Shown in pieces: positions 31,418-32,767 of a DNA stretch of 32,767 nucleotides (the first letter of the stretch is position 1; the number at the start of each line of letters is the position of its first letter). This DNA comes from Methanoregula sp. (lineage in GTDB: Archaea; Halobacteriota; Methanomicrobia; Methanomicrobiales; Methanospirillaceae), in contig JAUYTV010000032.1 of NCBI GenBank assembly GCA_030694985.1, forward strand, positions 1-32,767. Direction: 5' to 3'. Position numbers and translations under genes: made by a program. The notes under the pieces are model-generated. The model was not told where the DNA came from and ran no database searches. It saw nothing but the letters and a program-made list of their open reading frames with translations.

Positions 31418-32584
31418 ATGAAAAGTCCGTTTCACATCATGCTCATCCCTACACTGGGTTGTCCTGCCCATTGCAGTTACTGCTGGAGTTCAGAAGCAGG
31501 TTCTCCAAAGATGAGTATTGATACCGTCAAAGAAACCGTATCATGGCTTAAGGATTTCAGGAAAGATCAGGTCACCATCACCTTCCACGGAGGTGAACCG
31601 CTCCTTGGGGGTGCAGATTTTTACCGGCAGGCACTTCCCATTATTTCTGAAGGATTAAGCGAGCTCAAGCCCACGTTTGCCATGCAGAGTAACCTCTGGC
31701 TGCTCACCCCGGAGCTTGCCGATATTCTGGCGAAATACCATGTGCCGATCGGCACCAGCATCGATGGCCCTGAAGCCCTCAATGACTCACAGCGGGGGGA
31801 TGGATATTATAAAAAGACCATGCGGGGGTACGAACTGGCAAAGGCACACGGCCTCCAGGTCCGGTTCATCTGCACATTCACCGGTGAATCCGTAAAGCAG
31901 AAAGAAGAGATCTTCCGGTTTTTCCTTACAAATGGTTTTGTGATGAAACTCCATCCCGCACTGCCGTCCCTGCGCAGCGGGAACCCGAAGCAGTGGGCAC
32001 TCGAACCGGCAGCATACGGGGAACTGCTCGTCTTTTTGCTGGACAAATATCTTGAAAATATGGGCAGGATCGAGATCATGAACATCAACGACCTGTGCCG
32101 GTGCGTCTCTACCCGGAGGGGTTCAGTCTGTACGTTTGCTGACTGCATGGGAAACACCTTTGCCATTGGTCCCGATGGCAGCATCTATCCCTGCTACCGT
32201 TTTGTCGGTATGGACGAGTGGGTGATGGGCAATGTGCGGGATCGACCCTCACCAGAAACACTCGCAAACACTGTTGCAGGAAAGCGGATGCAGGCTTACA
32301 AGGAATTTGTTGACATCTCATGCAGGGAATGTTCGCATATCAAATACTGCCGTGGCGGGTGTCCCTACAACGCGATTGTCCCAACCGAAGGAGAGATACG
32401 GGGTGTCGATCCTCATTGCGTGGCCTACAAAAGAATCTTTGATGAAATGAACGACCGGCTCAACAAGGAGATGTTCGAATCCGATGAGATGGATATGAAT
32501 ACCTTCTCCCCGTTCGGAGCACGACCGAAACGAGCGACAAAAGCAGGAATAATGACCCTGGTGCATTCGGTCCTTTCAAAATAA
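31418..32584 (+). CDS. Radical SAM/SPASM enzyme, putative peptide modifier
   Basis: An iron-sulfur enzyme of 388 residues that cleaves S-adenosylmethionine. The radical SAM cluster motif is C15-x3-C19-x2-C22 (GCPAHCSYCW), with a SAM-binding GGEP at residues 58-61. The C-terminal SPASM/twitch region provides cysteines for auxiliary clusters: C227, C229, C238, C243, C259, C302, C305, C311, C315 and C334, including IYPCYRF, CRECSHIKYC and RGGCPYNA. This layout is shared by anaerobic sulfatase-maturating enzymes and peptide-modifying enzymes; I recall a methanogen family (type member Mhun_1560) of the latter kind, but this is from memory. No small precursor peptide gene and no sulfatase is visible nearby. 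A hairpin terminator follows. Confidence 0.85.
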   Translation: MKSPFHIMLIPTLGCPAHCSYCWSSEAGSPKMSIDTVKETVSWLKDFRKDQVTITFHGGEPLLGGADFYRQALPIISEGLSELKPTFAMQSNLWLLTPELADILAKYHVPIGTSIDGPEALNDSQRGDGYYKKTMRGYELAKAHGLQVRFICTFTGESVKQKEEIFRFFLTNGFVMKLHPALPSLRSGNPKQWALEPAAYGELLVFLLDKYLENMGRIEIMNINDLCRCVSTRRGSVCTFADCMGNTFAIGPDGSIYPCYRFVGMDEWVMGNVRDRPSPETLANTVAGKRMQAYKEFVDISCRECSHIKYCRGGCPYNAIVPTEGEIRGVDPHCVAYKRIFDEMNDRLNKEMFESDEMDMNTFSPFGARPKRATKAGIMTLVHSVLSK

Positions 32585-32591
32585 GAATATG

Positions 32592-32619
32592 CTCTCCGGC
32601 ATAACCCGGAGAGAGTTTT
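32592..32619 (+). terminator. Hairpin terminator after the radical SAM gene
   Basis: CTCTCCGG (32592-32599) and CCGGAGAG (32606-32613) form a perfect 8-bp stem with a 6-nt loop, followed by AG and four T. It starts seven bases after the stop codon. Such a strong stem is less common in archaea than plain T tracts. Confidence 0.7.
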
Positions 32620-32633
32620 AAAAACCAAAAAAA

Positions 32634-32767
32634 TTATTCTTCTTTCTTCTCAGGTTTTTTGTAGCTCTCGACAAGAACGATCTCGGAGATGCCCTTGATA
32701 TGCTCAAAACCCTCGTGAATGATCCGGCCGCGCCAGAGCATCCAGCGGCGGTCGTAGTTGATTCCTG
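32634..32767 (-). CDS. 3' end of an unidentified minus-strand gene (partial)
   Basis: The frame is open from the window edge to a TAA at 32634-32636 and gives about 44 residues containing YDRRWMLWRGRIIHEGFEHI, then ISEIVLVESYKKP and a charged KKEE tail. The composition and the convergent position next to a terminator support a real gene. I do not recognise the family, and its start lies outside the window. Confidence 0.6.
   Translation of the reverse strand, partial: GINYDRRWMLWRGRIIHEGFEHIKGISEIVLVESYKKPEKKEE

Overview
The window is archaeal and reads as a euryarchaeal methanogen, most likely of the order Methanomicrobiales (Methanospirillum/Methanoregula relatives). The grounds are a complete archaellum motor gene set, archaea-specific CheF, archaeal Pelota and ABCE1, archaeal-style promoters (A/T box A elements, GGTGA-type or absent Shine-Dalgarno sites) and T-tract terminators. 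The order is inferred from gene content and protein style; no database search was possible.

Layout. (1) 1-954: an AT-rich leader with stacked inverted repeats, then the archaellin gene arlB (flaB) on the + strand. (2) 1121-10216, minus strand: one uninterrupted 9.1-kb gene for a 3031-residue protein made almost wholly of TPR motifs (88 full 34-residue units plus one exact half unit). It separates the archaellin from the rest of the archaellum genes. (3) 10217-10696: a 480-bp AT-rich divergent intergenic region. (4) 10697-18258, + strand: the motor operon arlCE(D)-arlG-arlF-arlH-arlI-arlJ, ending with an unrecognised membrane-anchored, acidic, low-complexity protein whose start overlaps arlJ. 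(5) 18321-24950, + strand: the chemotaxis genes cheF-cheY-cheB-cheA-cheC-cheD, ending with a secreted beta-propeller protein that overlaps cheD. (6) 25003-28386, minus strand: a helical-repeat protein of unknown role, the ribosome-recycling ATPase ABCE1, and a small EMC6-like membrane protein. (7) 28447-31360, + strand: RqcH (NFACT) and Pelota, divergent from the ABCE1 pair across only 60 bp. (8) 31418-32584: a radical SAM/SPASM enzyme, then a strong hairpin terminator and the 3' end of an unidentified minus-strand gene running off the window.

How they fit together. Regions 1-5 form a motility island: archaellin filament, ArlI/ArlJ/ArlH motor, ArlF/ArlG stator-like proteins, ArlCE as cytoplasmic receptor for the taxis signal, CheF as the adaptor between CheY and the motor, and CheA/B/C/D for signalling and adaptation. 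No CheR, CheW, methyl-accepting receptor or ArlK peptidase is in the window, so they must lie elsewhere if present. Regions 6-7 form a ribosome-rescue neighbourhood: Pelota and ABCE1 split stalled ribosomes and RqcH acts on the released large subunit.

The least explained items are the giant TPR protein inside the archaellum locus, the membrane/acidic protein at the end of the arl operon, and the propeller protein at the end of the che operon. Together they are reasonable candidates for lineage-specific parts of the archaellum/chemotaxis apparatus, but nothing in the sequence proves a function for any of them.
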